Shown here: one piece after another, positions 1-7,140 of the stretch
Numbering within the stretch: the stretch's first letter is position 1
Layout: each line of letters begins with the position of its first letter
Assembly (NCBI GenBank): GCA_016234495.1
Contig: JACRBI010000054.1
Span: forward strand, 186,001-250,000
Direction: 5' to 3'
Origin: Chloroflexota bacterium
GTDB lineage: Bacteria > Chloroflexota > Anaerolineae > Anaerolineales > Villigracilaceae
DNA: 64,000 nt
Program-made: the position numbers and the translations under genes
Notes under the pieces: generated by a model
The model's input: only the letters and a program-made list of their open reading frames with translations
Database searches by the model: none
What the model was told of the DNA's origin: nothing

Positions 1-316
1 CCCAAAACTTTCTGCTCAACATATAGCCGACTTCGGTTTCGTTGGTTTCCGGCAGATATTGAAGTCCGTTCCAGCCAGCCAACTCCGTTTCACCATGCGG
101 GACAACTCCCCATGAGCCCAAACCATATTGTTCCCACTGTTGAATTTGAGTTTCAATCATTCTTTGAGCACGATCTATCGTGGGCGGATTGGGGTTTGGA
201 AAGTACTTCAGCATGCCCTGTTCGCTGAACACGCGGAACATGGCTTCGAGATCGTCCATTGTTAAGGGGCGCAGGGTCAGGTTTTTTGTTGTGATGGTGG
301 GGGTGATAGTTTGCAT
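1..316 (-). CDS. GNAT-family N-acetyltransferase (N-terminal part, cut by window edge)
   Basis: The reverse strand reads an uninterrupted frame of 105 codons from the ATG at 316 down to base 1, so the gene continues outside the window. The N-terminus carries the beta1-alpha1 signature of RimJ/RimL-type acetyltransferases (TKNLTLRPLTMDDLEAMF at residues 10-27), followed by a weakly conserved helix and the strand containing GSWGVV and ELAGWNGL. This family transfers acetyl from acetyl-CoA to an amine, often a protein N-terminus or a small molecule; the substrate cannot be read here. The acetyl-CoA-binding loop lies beyond the edge. The ATG at 316 is the first start in frame. Confidence 0.8.
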   Translation of the reverse strand, partial: MQTITPTITTKNLTLRPLTMDDLEAMFRVFSEQGMLKYFPNPNPPTIDRAQRMIETQIQQWEQYGLGSWGVVPHGETELAGWNGLQYLPETNETEVGYMLSRKFW

Positions 317-398
317 GGCTTCTCTTGGTTAAAAAATATCCCGAGGTAAAACGCCTCGGGACTGATTATATTCTCAACTCTGAAAATCTTGCCGGGTT

Positions 399-1262
399 TT
401 ATTGCATCAGGTCGCTCATCAAATCCATCGGCACAATGGATGCGCCGACAATGCCCGGGCCGGTATGCACCCCAAGCACGGGCGAAATCCGCCTCACTTC
501 AAGTTTTGCGATATTTAATTTCTCTTTGAATTCTGCCGCAAGCGCATCCGCTTTTTCGGCGAAGCGGCCATGCAGTACCGTCGCCCAAATCGGTTTATTC
601 CCATATTTCTCGCGGATATTTTCCACGATCATGGTCATGGACTTGTTCAATGTTCGCCCGTTGCCCACGGTGCTGTATTTACCGTCCGTGTCCACGCGGA
701 TGACGGGCTTGAGGTTGAGCAATGCTCCCGCAAGCGCCTTGACCCGTCCAATGCGGCCGCCGCGCGCAAGGTATTCCAAAGTGTCGAGCGTGTAAATCAC
801 CTCGGTATTCTCGCGGATTTTTTTCAGGCGTTCCTGAATGGCGCCCATTGCCCAGCCTGCTTTAATTGCCAATGCCGCCGCCATCACCTGAAAGCGTTCG
901 CCGCCTGAAAGTGTCAATGTGTCCCAGTAATCAACATTTGCCGTGGACGCAACCTGTCCGCCGCCATCATGGGCTGAATTGATCGTGCCGCTCAAACCCG
1001 AGGAAATATGGATCGAAAAAATATTTTTATCGCTCTCCGAGAGTTTGCGATATAGTTCGGCGAAAATCCCGGCGGATGGCTGCGCCGTGGTGGGGATGGC
1101 GGGCCGCATGGCTTCAAGTCGATTGTAAAAATCATCCGCTGAAATATCGGTGGCATTCATCTCGCCTTCAGGGAAGTTAATGAACAGCGGCGCCGCAGTT
1201 ACCTCAAGCTGTTCCAATTCTTCGGCAGACATGTCCGCCGCGCAGTCGGTTACTATTTTCAT
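399..1262 (-). CDS. DegV family fatty-acid-binding protein
   Basis: 287 residues, normal DegV/FakB length. Family members bind a long-chain fatty acid in a two-domain fold; in Firmicutes they present it to the kinase FakA. Visible hallmarks: MKIVTDCAAD at the start (strand 1 with Asp), TTAQPS at 58-63 and SSGLSGT at 88-94 (lipid carboxylate contacts), LEYLARGGRIG at 162-172 and HTGPG at 266-270. The start ATG at 1262 has AAAGGAG six bases upstream. No FakA-like kinase is in the window, so the partner is unknown. It lies 153 bp downstream of an oxidoreductase on the same strand, with a repeat element between, so cotranscription is uncertain. Confidence 0.9.
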   Translation of the reverse strand: MKIVTDCAADMSAEELEQLEVTAAPLFINFPEGEMNATDISADDFYNRLEAMRPAIPTTAQPSAGIFAELYRKLSESDKNIFSIHISSGLSGTINSAHDGGGQVASTANVDYWDTLTLSGGERFQVMAAALAIKAGWAMGAIQERLKKIRENTEVIYTLDTLEYLARGGRIGRVKALAGALLNLKPVIRVDTDGKYSTVGNGRTLNKSMTMIVENIREKYGNKPIWATVLHGRFAEKADALAAEFKEKLNIAKLEVRRISPVLGVHTGPGIVGASIVPMDLMSDLMQ

Positions 1263-1317
1263 ATTTGTCTCCTTTTGGTTTATATGTCACACCTGCACTT
1301 GTGTGCTGGTGCAAGTG

Positions 1318-1405
1318 TTGCGAGGGCCTCTTGTTCCTGCCCGAAGCAATCTCAGACTGTATTGGAGATTGCTTTGTCGGGACGCTTCGCGCGCCCTCCT
1401 CGCAA
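1318..1405. repeat. Dispersed intergenic palindromic repeat (GAAGCAATCTC type)
   Basis: Two imperfectly complementary arms (about 1319-1353 and 1364-1405) share CGAAGCAATCTC / GGAGATTGCTTTG and TGCGAGG / CCTCGCAA, so the segment folds into one long hairpin. Text of this type is a common high-copy intergenic repeat in many bacterial genomes and is often mistranslated as small proteins containing HCEE. It sits between the SDR gene and degV and has no terminator T-run. Confidence 0.75.
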
Positions 1406-1415
1406 TGACGATTAT

Positions 1416-2387
1416 TTATCTCTTTTCCAAAAACCACTTCACTGTATCTTTTATGCTTTCATACAATGAACGCGGCGAATAGCCTAATTCTTTTGCCGCT
1501 TTTGCGTGGCTGATATTCGAATTGCTCTTCAACACCTCCAATGAATACGGAGTAAAACGCGGCGTTGTATTTGCAAGTTGATAGTACATGGGCGTGAACA
1601 ATGCCGCGAACCTTGCGAGGTCAAAAGGGATTTTCATTTGGAAGAAACTTTTGCCTGTAATTTCGCGCACGGTTTCAAGCAGATAACGCACCGTGATTTT
1701 ATGCCCCGATAAAATATAACTTTCACCCCGCTTTCCATTTTCAGCGGCGGAGATCAATCCATCAGCCACATCGCGCACATCCACGAAATCGTACGCGCCG
1801 TCCACGTACAGCGTTGGCTTGGACGCCGCTGCATCATGGATCACTGCGCCCATCATCGATCCGCGAAAATCATAAGGGCCGATCACTCCGGTGGGGCAGA
1901 CCACTACAGCATCCAGTCCAGACTGAGCCGCGTTCAACACCTCCAGCGTTGCCTCCGCTTTCGACCGGTCATACGCGCCGTAGGGATTGTTCATGTCGTA
2001 GGGTACACGCTCGTCGATCACTCCATCTGTTACGCGTTGGATGGCATGAATGGATGACGTATAAATCAGTTTTTTATTTCCGCATTCCATCGCGGCGCGT
2101 AGAATATTTTTTGTGCCGTCTACGTTGACTCTATGCACAAAAGGATTTTCGCCCGGCATGATAGAGATGACACCCGCAAGATGGAAGATGCCTTTCACGC
2201 CGCGCATGGATTGGAATACCGAATCCAGGTTGAGGACGTCGCCCTCGAACGCTTCCACATTTAATCCCGAAATGGATTCACGGCATTCGCCGGGCAGAAT
2301 CAACGCCCGGACTTTTTCGCCGCGTTCCAAAAGTTTTCGCACAAGGACATTTCCAACATGCCCGGTTGCGCCAGTGACCAGCCACAT
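1416..2387 (-). CDS. Extended SDR NAD(P)-dependent epimerase/reductase
   Basis: 323 residues with a Rossmann N-terminus (LVTGATGHVG at 3-12), the GDV acidic turn, the active-site YDRSK tetrad segment near residue 140 and CPTGVIGPYD after it. The overall pattern resembles the dihydroflavonol-4-reductase / 3-beta-HSD branch of extended short-chain dehydrogenases, which act on hydroxyl or keto groups of small metabolites. The substrate is not predictable. It starts three bases after the stop of the TetR-type regulator, with AGAGG overlapping that gene's end, so the two are an operon and the regulator probably controls this enzyme. Confidence 0.85.
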   Translation of the reverse strand: MWLVTGATGHVGNVLVRKLLERGEKVRALILPGECRESISGLNVEAFEGDVLNLDSVFQSMRGVKGIFHLAGVISIMPGENPFVHRVNVDGTKNILRAAMECGNKKLIYTSSIHAIQRVTDGVIDERVPYDMNNPYGAYDRSKAEATLEVLNAAQSGLDAVVVCPTGVIGPYDFRGSMMGAVIHDAAASKPTLYVDGAYDFVDVRDVADGLISAAENGKRGESYILSGHKITVRYLLETVREITGKSFFQMKIPFDLARFAALFTPMYYQLANTTPRFTPYSLEVLKSNSNISHAKAAKELGYSPRSLYESIKDTVKWFLEKR

Positions 2388-2390
2388 AGC

Positions 2391-2981
2391 TTAAGCCTCT
2401 TTACGAAGTAATGTATTCATCATCATGGTTGTGATCTCTCTGGCTGTCTTTTCCCATTTTGCGCCTTCGGGGTCAAGCAGGCTTTGAAGCAGGAGTCCCA
2501 TTGCCATTGAAACGATCATGCGCGCGGTCAATTCGGGGTCAACCTGCACGAAGGAGCCTTCGTCCACACCCTTTTTGATGAGTGATGTGAAGTGTTTGTG
2601 GTAGCGGCGATAGGGGGCAATGCTGGCCTGCCAGATCTTGTCATCGCGGCTGGCTTGCAGCCAGAATTCAAGGAACATTGGCAGGCCTTCCCCGGCGGTT
2701 GCGAAAATATATGGAAAGGCTTCTGTCATTTGAATGAATGTTTCAGGGACAGTTTTGTCTTTTGATAATTCGATGGCGTTGTCAATCGTTTGCAGCCATC
2801 CATCCAACAGGGCAAGGAATAAAGCCTGCTTGCTTTCAAAGTGATGGTAAAACGCGCCCTTGCTGATTTCCGCATCTTTGCAAATATCGTCCACGCTCGC
2901 GGCATTGAATCCACGGGTGGAAAACAACTTGATCGCCGAAGATATTATCTTTGAACGTGTTTCTTCGCTGCGTTGTTGCAT
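2391..2981 (-). CDS. TetR/AcrR family transcriptional regulator
   Basis: 196 residues. The N-terminal helix-turn-helix is clear (TRSKIISSAIKLFSTRGF, then VDDICKDAEISKGAFYHHF at about 28-46). The C-terminal half (residues 60-190) is the variable ligand-binding and dimerisation domain, close to the TetR_C 'YP_006-type' pattern. It is the first gene of a two-gene unit with the downstream SDR enzyme. A perfect 18-bp palindrome sits 22 bp upstream of its start and is its most likely operator, implying autorepression. The ATG at 2981 follows GAGG. Confidence 0.92.
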   Translation of the reverse strand: MQQRSEETRSKIISSAIKLFSTRGFNAASVDDICKDAEISKGAFYHHFESKQALFLALLDGWLQTIDNAIELSKDKTVPETFIQMTEAFPYIFATAGEGLPMFLEFWLQASRDDKIWQASIAPYRRYHKHFTSLIKKGVDEGSFVQVDPELTARMIVSMAMGLLLQSLLDPEGAKWEKTAREITTMMMNTLLRKEA

Positions 2982-3003
2982 GAACCCTCGAGAATAGGAA
3001 TAA

Positions 3004-3021
3004 AAACCGACTAGTCGGTTT
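3004..3021. promoter_or_regulatory. TetR-type operator palindrome
   Basis: Perfect 18-bp inverted repeat, AAACCGACT followed by AGTCGGTTT, 22 bp upstream of the tetR-like start codon. Many TetR-family operators have this ACCGACT...AGTCGGT form. Binding by the adjacent regulator is inferred. Confidence 0.8.
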
Positions 3022-3063
3022 GTTTTTACCTCCTAAAGATTGCACTGTCAAGGGAAAATAAAA

Positions 3064-3087
3064 AGGGTCACGTTTCAAGCGTGACCT
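3064..3087 (-). terminator. Intrinsic terminator of arsM
   Basis: On the minus strand the arms GGTCACG and CGTGACC (3066-3072 and 3080-3086) are followed by CCTTTTTATTTT. It lies about 30 bp after the arsM stop codon. Confidence 0.7.
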
Positions 3088-3116
3088 GCAATGTGTCGCT
3101 GATATTAAACATGAAT

Positions 3117-3911
3117 CTATATAGGTTTATGGGCTGTAATCTTGGCGCTGTAAACAGCCTTGTAAACAGCCTCGCGCGGGTAGTCTTTCACGTCCAGTTT
3201 CATTTCATCCAATGCGCTGTCTACGGTTTGCTTGTCAAAGAAAACCGGGGTGATGGAAATATCTGTGAAGCCAACGGTTTCCATCATGCCGATGTAATCT
3301 TTCGCTTCGACAGCGCCTGCCACGCATCCAGCCCATGCGCTCAGGCTGTTGCGAACAGCCTCGGGGAGCACACCGTCGGTGACAATATCCGACACGGCGA
3401 GTTTACCGCCGGGCGCCAGCACGCGGAAGGCTTCAGTGAATACTTTGGCTTTGTCGGGTGAAAGGTTGATGACACAGTTCGAGATGATGACATCTACGGT
3501 GTTACTGTCAACTGGGAGGTCTTCGAGGTAGCCCTGCCTGAACTCGACATTGGCGGCGTTGACCCGCTTCGCATTGGCTTGTGCGCGTTCGATCATTTCG
3601 GGAGTCATGTCCACGCCGATCACGCGTCCTTCGGGACCGACTTTCTGGGCAGCCAACAAACAGTCGAGTCCTGCGCCTGAGCCGAGGTCAAGTACGGTTT
3701 GCCCAGGTTTCAGCGAGGCGAGTGTGATCGGGTCGCCGCAGCCGTAGCTGGTGCTGGCTACGTCAGTGGGGACGGTGGTGAGGAGGTCTATCGGGTAGAG
3801 TCTGTTGCTTGTGTCGCAGCAGTTGTCAGGTCCGCAGCAAGACGCGCTGCTTTTAATCCGCTCTGCGTAATGTTCGCGGACAGTTTCGTGGATGGGATTT
3901 GAAGTTGACAT
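3117..3911 (-). CDS. arsM: Arsenite S-adenosylmethionine methyltransferase
   Basis: 264 residues. ArsM methylates As(III) with SAM, giving methylarsenicals. The SAM-binding core is plain: VLDLGSGAGLDCLLAAQ at 73-89 (motif I), VIGVDMTPEM at 98-107, and LAPGGKLAVSDIV. The three As(III)-ligating cysteines of the family match C58 (SYGCGDP), C146 (ISNCVINLS) and C196 (WAGCVAGA); an extra N-terminal pair of CC doublets (25-26, 31-32) resembles other ArsM proteins. The ATG follows AAGGAG. A 16-bp inverted repeat just upstream matches the one upstream of arsR, so regulation by the neighbouring ArsR is likely. No efflux pump or arsenate reductase gene is nearby. Confidence 0.95.
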   Translation of the reverse strand: MSTSNPIHETVREHYAERIKSSASCCGPDNCCDTSNRLYPIDLLTTVPTDVASTSYGCGDPITLASLKPGQTVLDLGSGAGLDCLLAAQKVGPEGRVIGVDMTPEMIERAQANAKRVNAANVEFRQGYLEDLPVDSNTVDVIISNCVINLSPDKAKVFTEAFRVLAPGGKLAVSDIVTDGVLPEAVRNSLSAWAGCVAGAVEAKDYIGMMETVGFTDISITPVFFDKQTVDSALDEMKLDVKDYPREAVYKAVYSAKITAHKPI

Positions 3912-3926
3912 TTTACATCTCCTTAT

Positions 3927-3942
3927 ATAGAAGTTTGTCTAT
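3927..3942. promoter_or_regulatory. Predicted ArsR operator upstream of arsM
   Basis: Inverted repeat ATAGA-N6-TCTAT (spacer AGTTTG), 16 bp before the arsM start codon and overlapping its expected promoter region. The same repeat with the same spacing precedes arsR (4331-4346), and both are preceded by TAT. Confidence 0.7.
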
Positions 3943-3952
3943 GTATGTAGCT

Positions 3953-3991
3953 AAAAAAACGGGACACTGTCTCGGCCGATGACGCGTCCCG
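3953..3991 (-). terminator. Intrinsic terminator of arsR
   Basis: Minus strand: CGGGAC pairs with GTCCCG (3986-3991 with 3960-3965) and is followed by seven T residues. It separates arsR from arsM, which agrees with arsM having its own operator. Confidence 0.7.
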
Positions 3992-3992
3992 A

Positions 3993-4304
3993 TTAAGCCT
4001 TGAGGGTTTTGAGAAGATTTTCAGTGGTGATGCTTTCCGGTGCAAACTTGATCATTAACTGACCGCAGCAGATGGCGACGTTTTCTTGATTGAGCGAGTA
4101 AAAAGTTTGTTTGCCTTCCTCGCGGACGGTGACCAGATCGGCCTCGCGCAAGATGGCGAGGTGGTGCGAAACGGTGGGTTGAGAGACATCCAGTTTTTCG
4201 ACGATCTCGCTGACCGAAAGGGAGGAGCAACAACACAGGTTCATAATCTTCTGGCGGGTTTCGTCGGAGATTGCTTTGGCAAAGAGGACAGGGTTGAATT
4301 TCAT
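3993..4304 (-). CDS. arsR: ArsR/SmtB-family metalloregulator
   Basis: 103-residue winged-helix repressor. The recognition helix reads VSQPTVSHHLAILREADLV (40-58) and the wing GKQTFYSL (64-71). A cysteine cluster C24-C25-C26 sits just before the HTH and a second pair, C79-C80, near the C-terminus; thiolates in these regions bind As(III) or other soft metals in ArsR proteins and release DNA. It is transcribed in the same direction as arsM but ends in its own terminator. The paired operators argue for autoregulation and control of arsM. The ribosome-binding site is weak. Confidence 0.92.
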   Translation of the reverse strand: MKFNPVLFAKAISDETRQKIMNLCCCSSLSVSEIVEKLDVSQPTVSHHLAILREADLVTVREEGKQTFYSLNQENVAICCGQLMIKFAPESITTENLLKTLKA

Positions 4305-4330
4305 ATTGATGACTTTCTATTTGATATTAT

Positions 4331-4346
4331 ATAGATAAACGTCTAT
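4331..4346. promoter_or_regulatory. Predicted ArsR operator upstream of arsR
   Basis: ATAGA-N6-TCTAT (spacer TAAACG), 26 bp before the arsR start, identical in arms and spacing to the site upstream of arsM. Confidence 0.7.
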
Positions 4347-4360
4347 TTGTCAAGAGTTTT

Positions 4361-4386
4361 GTAGGCCACGCTTAAGCGTGACCTAC
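4361..4386. repeat. Palindromic hairpin between arsR promoter and pepF end
   Basis: Arms GTAGG-C-CACGC and GCGTG-A-CCTAC around TTAA, one mismatch. It follows the pepF stop but no T-run follows on either strand. The inner CACGCTT/CGTGAC text resembles the arsM terminator hairpin at 3066-3086, so both may derive from one small repeat family. Confidence 0.5.
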
Positions 4387-4390
4387 AATT

Positions 4391-6199
4391 CTATTTGCTC
4401 GTCAAAATTCCAAGGCGATCAATGTAATCGCCCAAAACTTCAAATGCATCTTCGATGGGCTGGGTGCTGGTCATATCCACGCCTGCGGTTTTGAAGACGT
4501 CCATCGGTGATTTGGATGAACCCGCTTTGAGAAATTCGATGTGGTCTTCCGAGGCATTCGGTGTGCCTGAGAGAATCCGTTTGGTAATGGCGTTGGCAGC
4601 AGAGATTCCAATCGCATATTGGAAGGAGTAGTAGTCAATATAAAGATGGGTGGTGAACGTGCCCCAGGTTATGCCGACCCGTTCACGGTCGAGGTTCATG
4701 TTGCCGCCGAAGCCTTCGCTGAATAGGTCAGCCATCAATTCGATCATGGAGTCGGCAGTGAGGGGCTGTCCCTTCTCAATGCGCTGATGTGTTTCGAGTT
4801 CGAAGCGGGCAAGGGTGGGCATGATGAAGAAGTAGCGATGGAAGTTGTCCATGGCTTCTTCGAGAAGCGCAATCTGGAAATATTTATCGGGGTTGGACTT
4901 GAGCAAATGCGCGCGCGTCATAGCCTGATTGAAGTTCGAGGCGGTCTCTGCGATGATGGAGGGATACAAATAGTAGAACATTGGCTGGGCGCGGCTGGCG
5001 TAATAGGCGTGCATGGAATGTCCCAACTCATGCGAGAGCGTGCTCATACTTCCAATGTCATCGGTATAGCTCATCAAAATAAAGGGATGCGTATCCTGCG
5101 GAACGCGGGTCGAGAAGGCGCCCTGGCGTTTGCCTGCGTTGGGCGCCCAATCCACCCATCGGTTTTTCAGGCATCCTTTGCGCATCACGCTGACGTATTC
5201 ATCGCCCATCGGCGCGAGTCCGTCGGAAATATAGTCCACGGCTTTTTTGAATGGGACATGATGTTTTTTGGTTGTGAGCGGCGCCCAGACATCATAAGGG
5301 TGAAGTGTTTTCACTCCCAATGCCTTGCGGCGAATCTTCCAATACTTGTGCCAGAGGGGTAGATTCTTTTGGAAGATGCTCAGCAGGTTATGGAACATTT
5401 CCACGGGGACATCCCCATTGAAGAGTGTAGATTCGAGCGATGAGTTAAATTTCCGCACGCGCATGTTGAATACGTTCTGTTTGATGGATGTCGTGAGATT
5501 GCTCGCAAGCGTGTTCTTGTGTTCGAGATATTGATCGTTGTAATTCTCCCACGCGCTCTGACGCGCCTTGCGGTCTGAGCCGTTGAGGATTGCGTCAAAG
5601 GTACTTTGGGTCAGGTCAACTTTTTTGCCTTTGCTGTTTCGGGCAGGCTTGAACTTGAAATCGGCATTTGCCAGCATGTTGGTTGTGTTGCGGGTATTGC
5701 TGAATGGATCGCGCAGCATCCCCAGTATTTCCTCCACTTCAGCATTGCGGACATGCGCCTGTTTGCGGAAGAGATCGTTGAAATACTGTTCGTACAATTT
5801 CATGCGCAGGTCGTCTTTGAGCCAATTATGTAATTTGACTTCACCGATGGCAAGCAGTTCAGGGTCAACAAAGGAGGTCGCCGCGCCGACCTGTGCCAGT
5901 GCGCTCATGGCTTTGCCGTTCATGGCCGCGCCTTTTTGGTCGGCGGTATTCACCGCACTGGCCATGGTGGCATAAACTTGTATTTTTGCGGCGCGTTTAG
6001 AGATAATCTCGATGGCGTCCATCGCTTCGAGAAATATATTAAGGCTGTCGCCGAGATGACCCTGATATTTTTTAAGCGGAGCAAGGCTATCGAGCAGGGA
6101 ATTTATTTCTGCATCAAATTTCTTTGGCGAGGAAAAAACACTTTCAGCATTCCAGGTTTGATGCTTTTTGACTTTGCTGCGGGGGAGAGGAGTGGGCAT
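4391..6199 (-). CDS. pepF: Oligoendopeptidase F (M3 family)
   Basis: 602 residues, the usual PepF length. This cytoplasmic zinc metallopeptidase cleaves short peptides, typically 6-20 residues. The catalytic HELGH is at residues 390-394 inside LSHELGHSMHAYYAS, with the third zinc ligand supplied by the downstream IIAETASNFNQA segment. The N-terminal helical domain carries the PepF-specific pattern around WNAESVF. No signal peptide. The start ATG at 6199 is preceded by AAGGA. It stands alone between the ars genes and the divergent greA unit. Confidence 0.95.
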   Translation of the reverse strand: MPTPLPRSKVKKHQTWNAESVFSSPKKFDAEINSLLDSLAPLKKYQGHLGDSLNIFLEAMDAIEIISKRAAKIQVYATMASAVNTADQKGAAMNGKAMSALAQVGAATSFVDPELLAIGEVKLHNWLKDDLRMKLYEQYFNDLFRKQAHVRNAEVEEILGMLRDPFSNTRNTTNMLANADFKFKPARNSKGKKVDLTQSTFDAILNGSDRKARQSAWENYNDQYLEHKNTLASNLTTSIKQNVFNMRVRKFNSSLESTLFNGDVPVEMFHNLLSIFQKNLPLWHKYWKIRRKALGVKTLHPYDVWAPLTTKKHHVPFKKAVDYISDGLAPMGDEYVSVMRKGCLKNRWVDWAPNAGKRQGAFSTRVPQDTHPFILMSYTDDIGSMSTLSHELGHSMHAYYASRAQPMFYYLYPSIIAETASNFNQAMTRAHLLKSNPDKYFQIALLEEAMDNFHRYFFIMPTLARFELETHQRIEKGQPLTADSMIELMADLFSEGFGGNMNLDRERVGITWGTFTTHLYIDYYSFQYAIGISAANAITKRILSGTPNASEDHIEFLKAGSSKSPMDVFKTAGVDMTSTQPIEDAFEVLGDYIDRLGILTSK

Positions 6200-6471
6200 G
6201 ATTTGTTTTCCTTTTGACTTTGGTCACGTATCAGGCTTAAGGGGATGGGGCTTGCTTGTTAAATATAACAGGATTTGACCTGATGAACGCACCTTGGCGA
6301 CAGATGGATTTTTCTTCGAGTTGCTGACCAACCCGTCCGCAGCAGCGACCTGCACCGGCTATGGAAACGATCCGTGTAGTTGTCTGGACGACTGCCTTTG
6401 GGAAGAATTCTCTCAAATCTGCCCATGTATGACTGGTGTTTTTGCATCAAATTCGCCGGAACTTTTGGCTC

Positions 6472-6500
6472 TTGTAACCCGTTTTGAAACGTGTTATATT
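6472..6500 (+). promoter_or_regulatory. Sigma-70-type promoter of greA
   Basis: TTGTAA (6472-6477), a 17-bp spacer, then TATATT (6495-6500); expected transcription start near 6507, giving a leader of about 85 nt. Confidence 0.65.
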
Positions 6501-6508
6501 AGCGCCAC

Positions 6509-6537
6509 TTTCCGGGCAACACCACCGGAAAATTTTT
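6509..6537 (+). terminator. Possible attenuator hairpin in greA leader
   Basis: TTTCCGG pairs with CCGGAAA across a nine-base loop and is followed by ATTTTTAAT, the form of an intrinsic terminator, yet it lies between the promoter and greA. A second hairpin (6543-6569, TTGCA..CTCT / AGAG..TGCAA) follows. Confidence 0.45.
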
Positions 6538-6591
6538 AATCACTTGCATCTCTGAACCAGAGGTGCAAAATTCTATTAGCAGGAAAATATC

Positions 6592-7062
6592 ATGACAACC
6601 AATTTCCTTACCAAAGAGGGTTTTCAGAAGCTTCAAGAGGAACTGGATCATTTACGTACCACCAAGCGACAGGAAGTGGCAGCGCGTTTGCACGAGGCCA
6701 TGGAAGGTGGGGAATTGATCGAGAATGCTGAATATGAAGCCGCCAAGAATGAACAGGCTTTCGTTGAGGGGCGCATTCAGGAGCTGGACCTTTTGCTTGC
6801 CACAGCCCATATTATTGAAGAAAATGGCAAACCCAAAAAGCATGATGCGATTCAAATCGGTTCAAAGGTGACCATCAAAGAAGGAAACTTTGAAGCCGAG
6901 TCCTTTGTGATTGTCGGTGCGGCGGAAGCCAACCCGCGCGAGGGCAAGATCTCAAACGAGTCGCCGATCGGCAAGTCAATTTTGGGGCATAAGATGGGTG
7001 AGACCGTAAAAGTGGAAACACCCGGCGGCACCTACAACGTGAAGATCATCAAAGTCGGCTAG
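6592..7062 (+). CDS. greA: Transcription elongation factor GreA
   Basis: 156 residues, canonical length. GreA enters the secondary channel of RNA polymerase and stimulates cleavage of backtracked RNA. The N-terminal coiled coil (about 1-75) starts FLTKEGFQKLQEELDHL and carries the acidic tip in GELIENAEYEAAK; the C-terminal FKBP-like domain holds VTIKEG, SPIGKSILGHK and the terminal GGTYNVKIIKV. A terminator follows and lysS starts 78 bp downstream on the same strand. Confidence 0.98.
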   Translation: MTTNFLTKEGFQKLQEELDHLRTTKRQEVAARLHEAMEGGELIENAEYEAAKNEQAFVEGRIQELDLLLATAHIIEENGKPKKHDAIQIGSKVTIKEGNFEAESFVIVGAAEANPREGKISNESPIGKSILGHKMGETVKVETPGGTYNVKIIKVG

Positions 7063-7083
7063 ATTTTCAGGCGCGACCATTTT

Positions 7084-7114
7084 GCCCCGCGTCCATAAAA
7101 CGCGGGGCTTTTTT
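7084..7114 (+). terminator. Intrinsic terminator after greA
   Basis: GCCCCGCGT pairs with ACGCGGGGC (7084-7092, 7100-7108) and is followed by six T residues. Confidence 0.85.
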
Positions 7115-7140
7115 AAATTATCACAGGAAGAGTTCCCGCC

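Larger units (their letters stand above)
6200..6591. other. Divergent intergenic region pepF/greA
   Basis: 392 bp without a convincing gene. It holds the greA promoter (6472-6500), two leader hairpins (6509-6531 with an AATTTTTAAT tail, and 6543-6569) and, left of 6470, the expected but unrecognised pepF promoter. Two open frames here lack ribosome-binding sites and family features. Confidence 0.6.

Noticed and set aside
1204-1437. Small minus-strand frame containing an HCEEGARSV-type peptide
   Set aside because: It is the translation of a dispersed intergenic repeat and overlaps the degV start.
6294-6539. 81-residue cysteine-rich frame upstream of greA
   Set aside because: No ribosome-binding site; it overlaps the greA promoter and leader hairpin.
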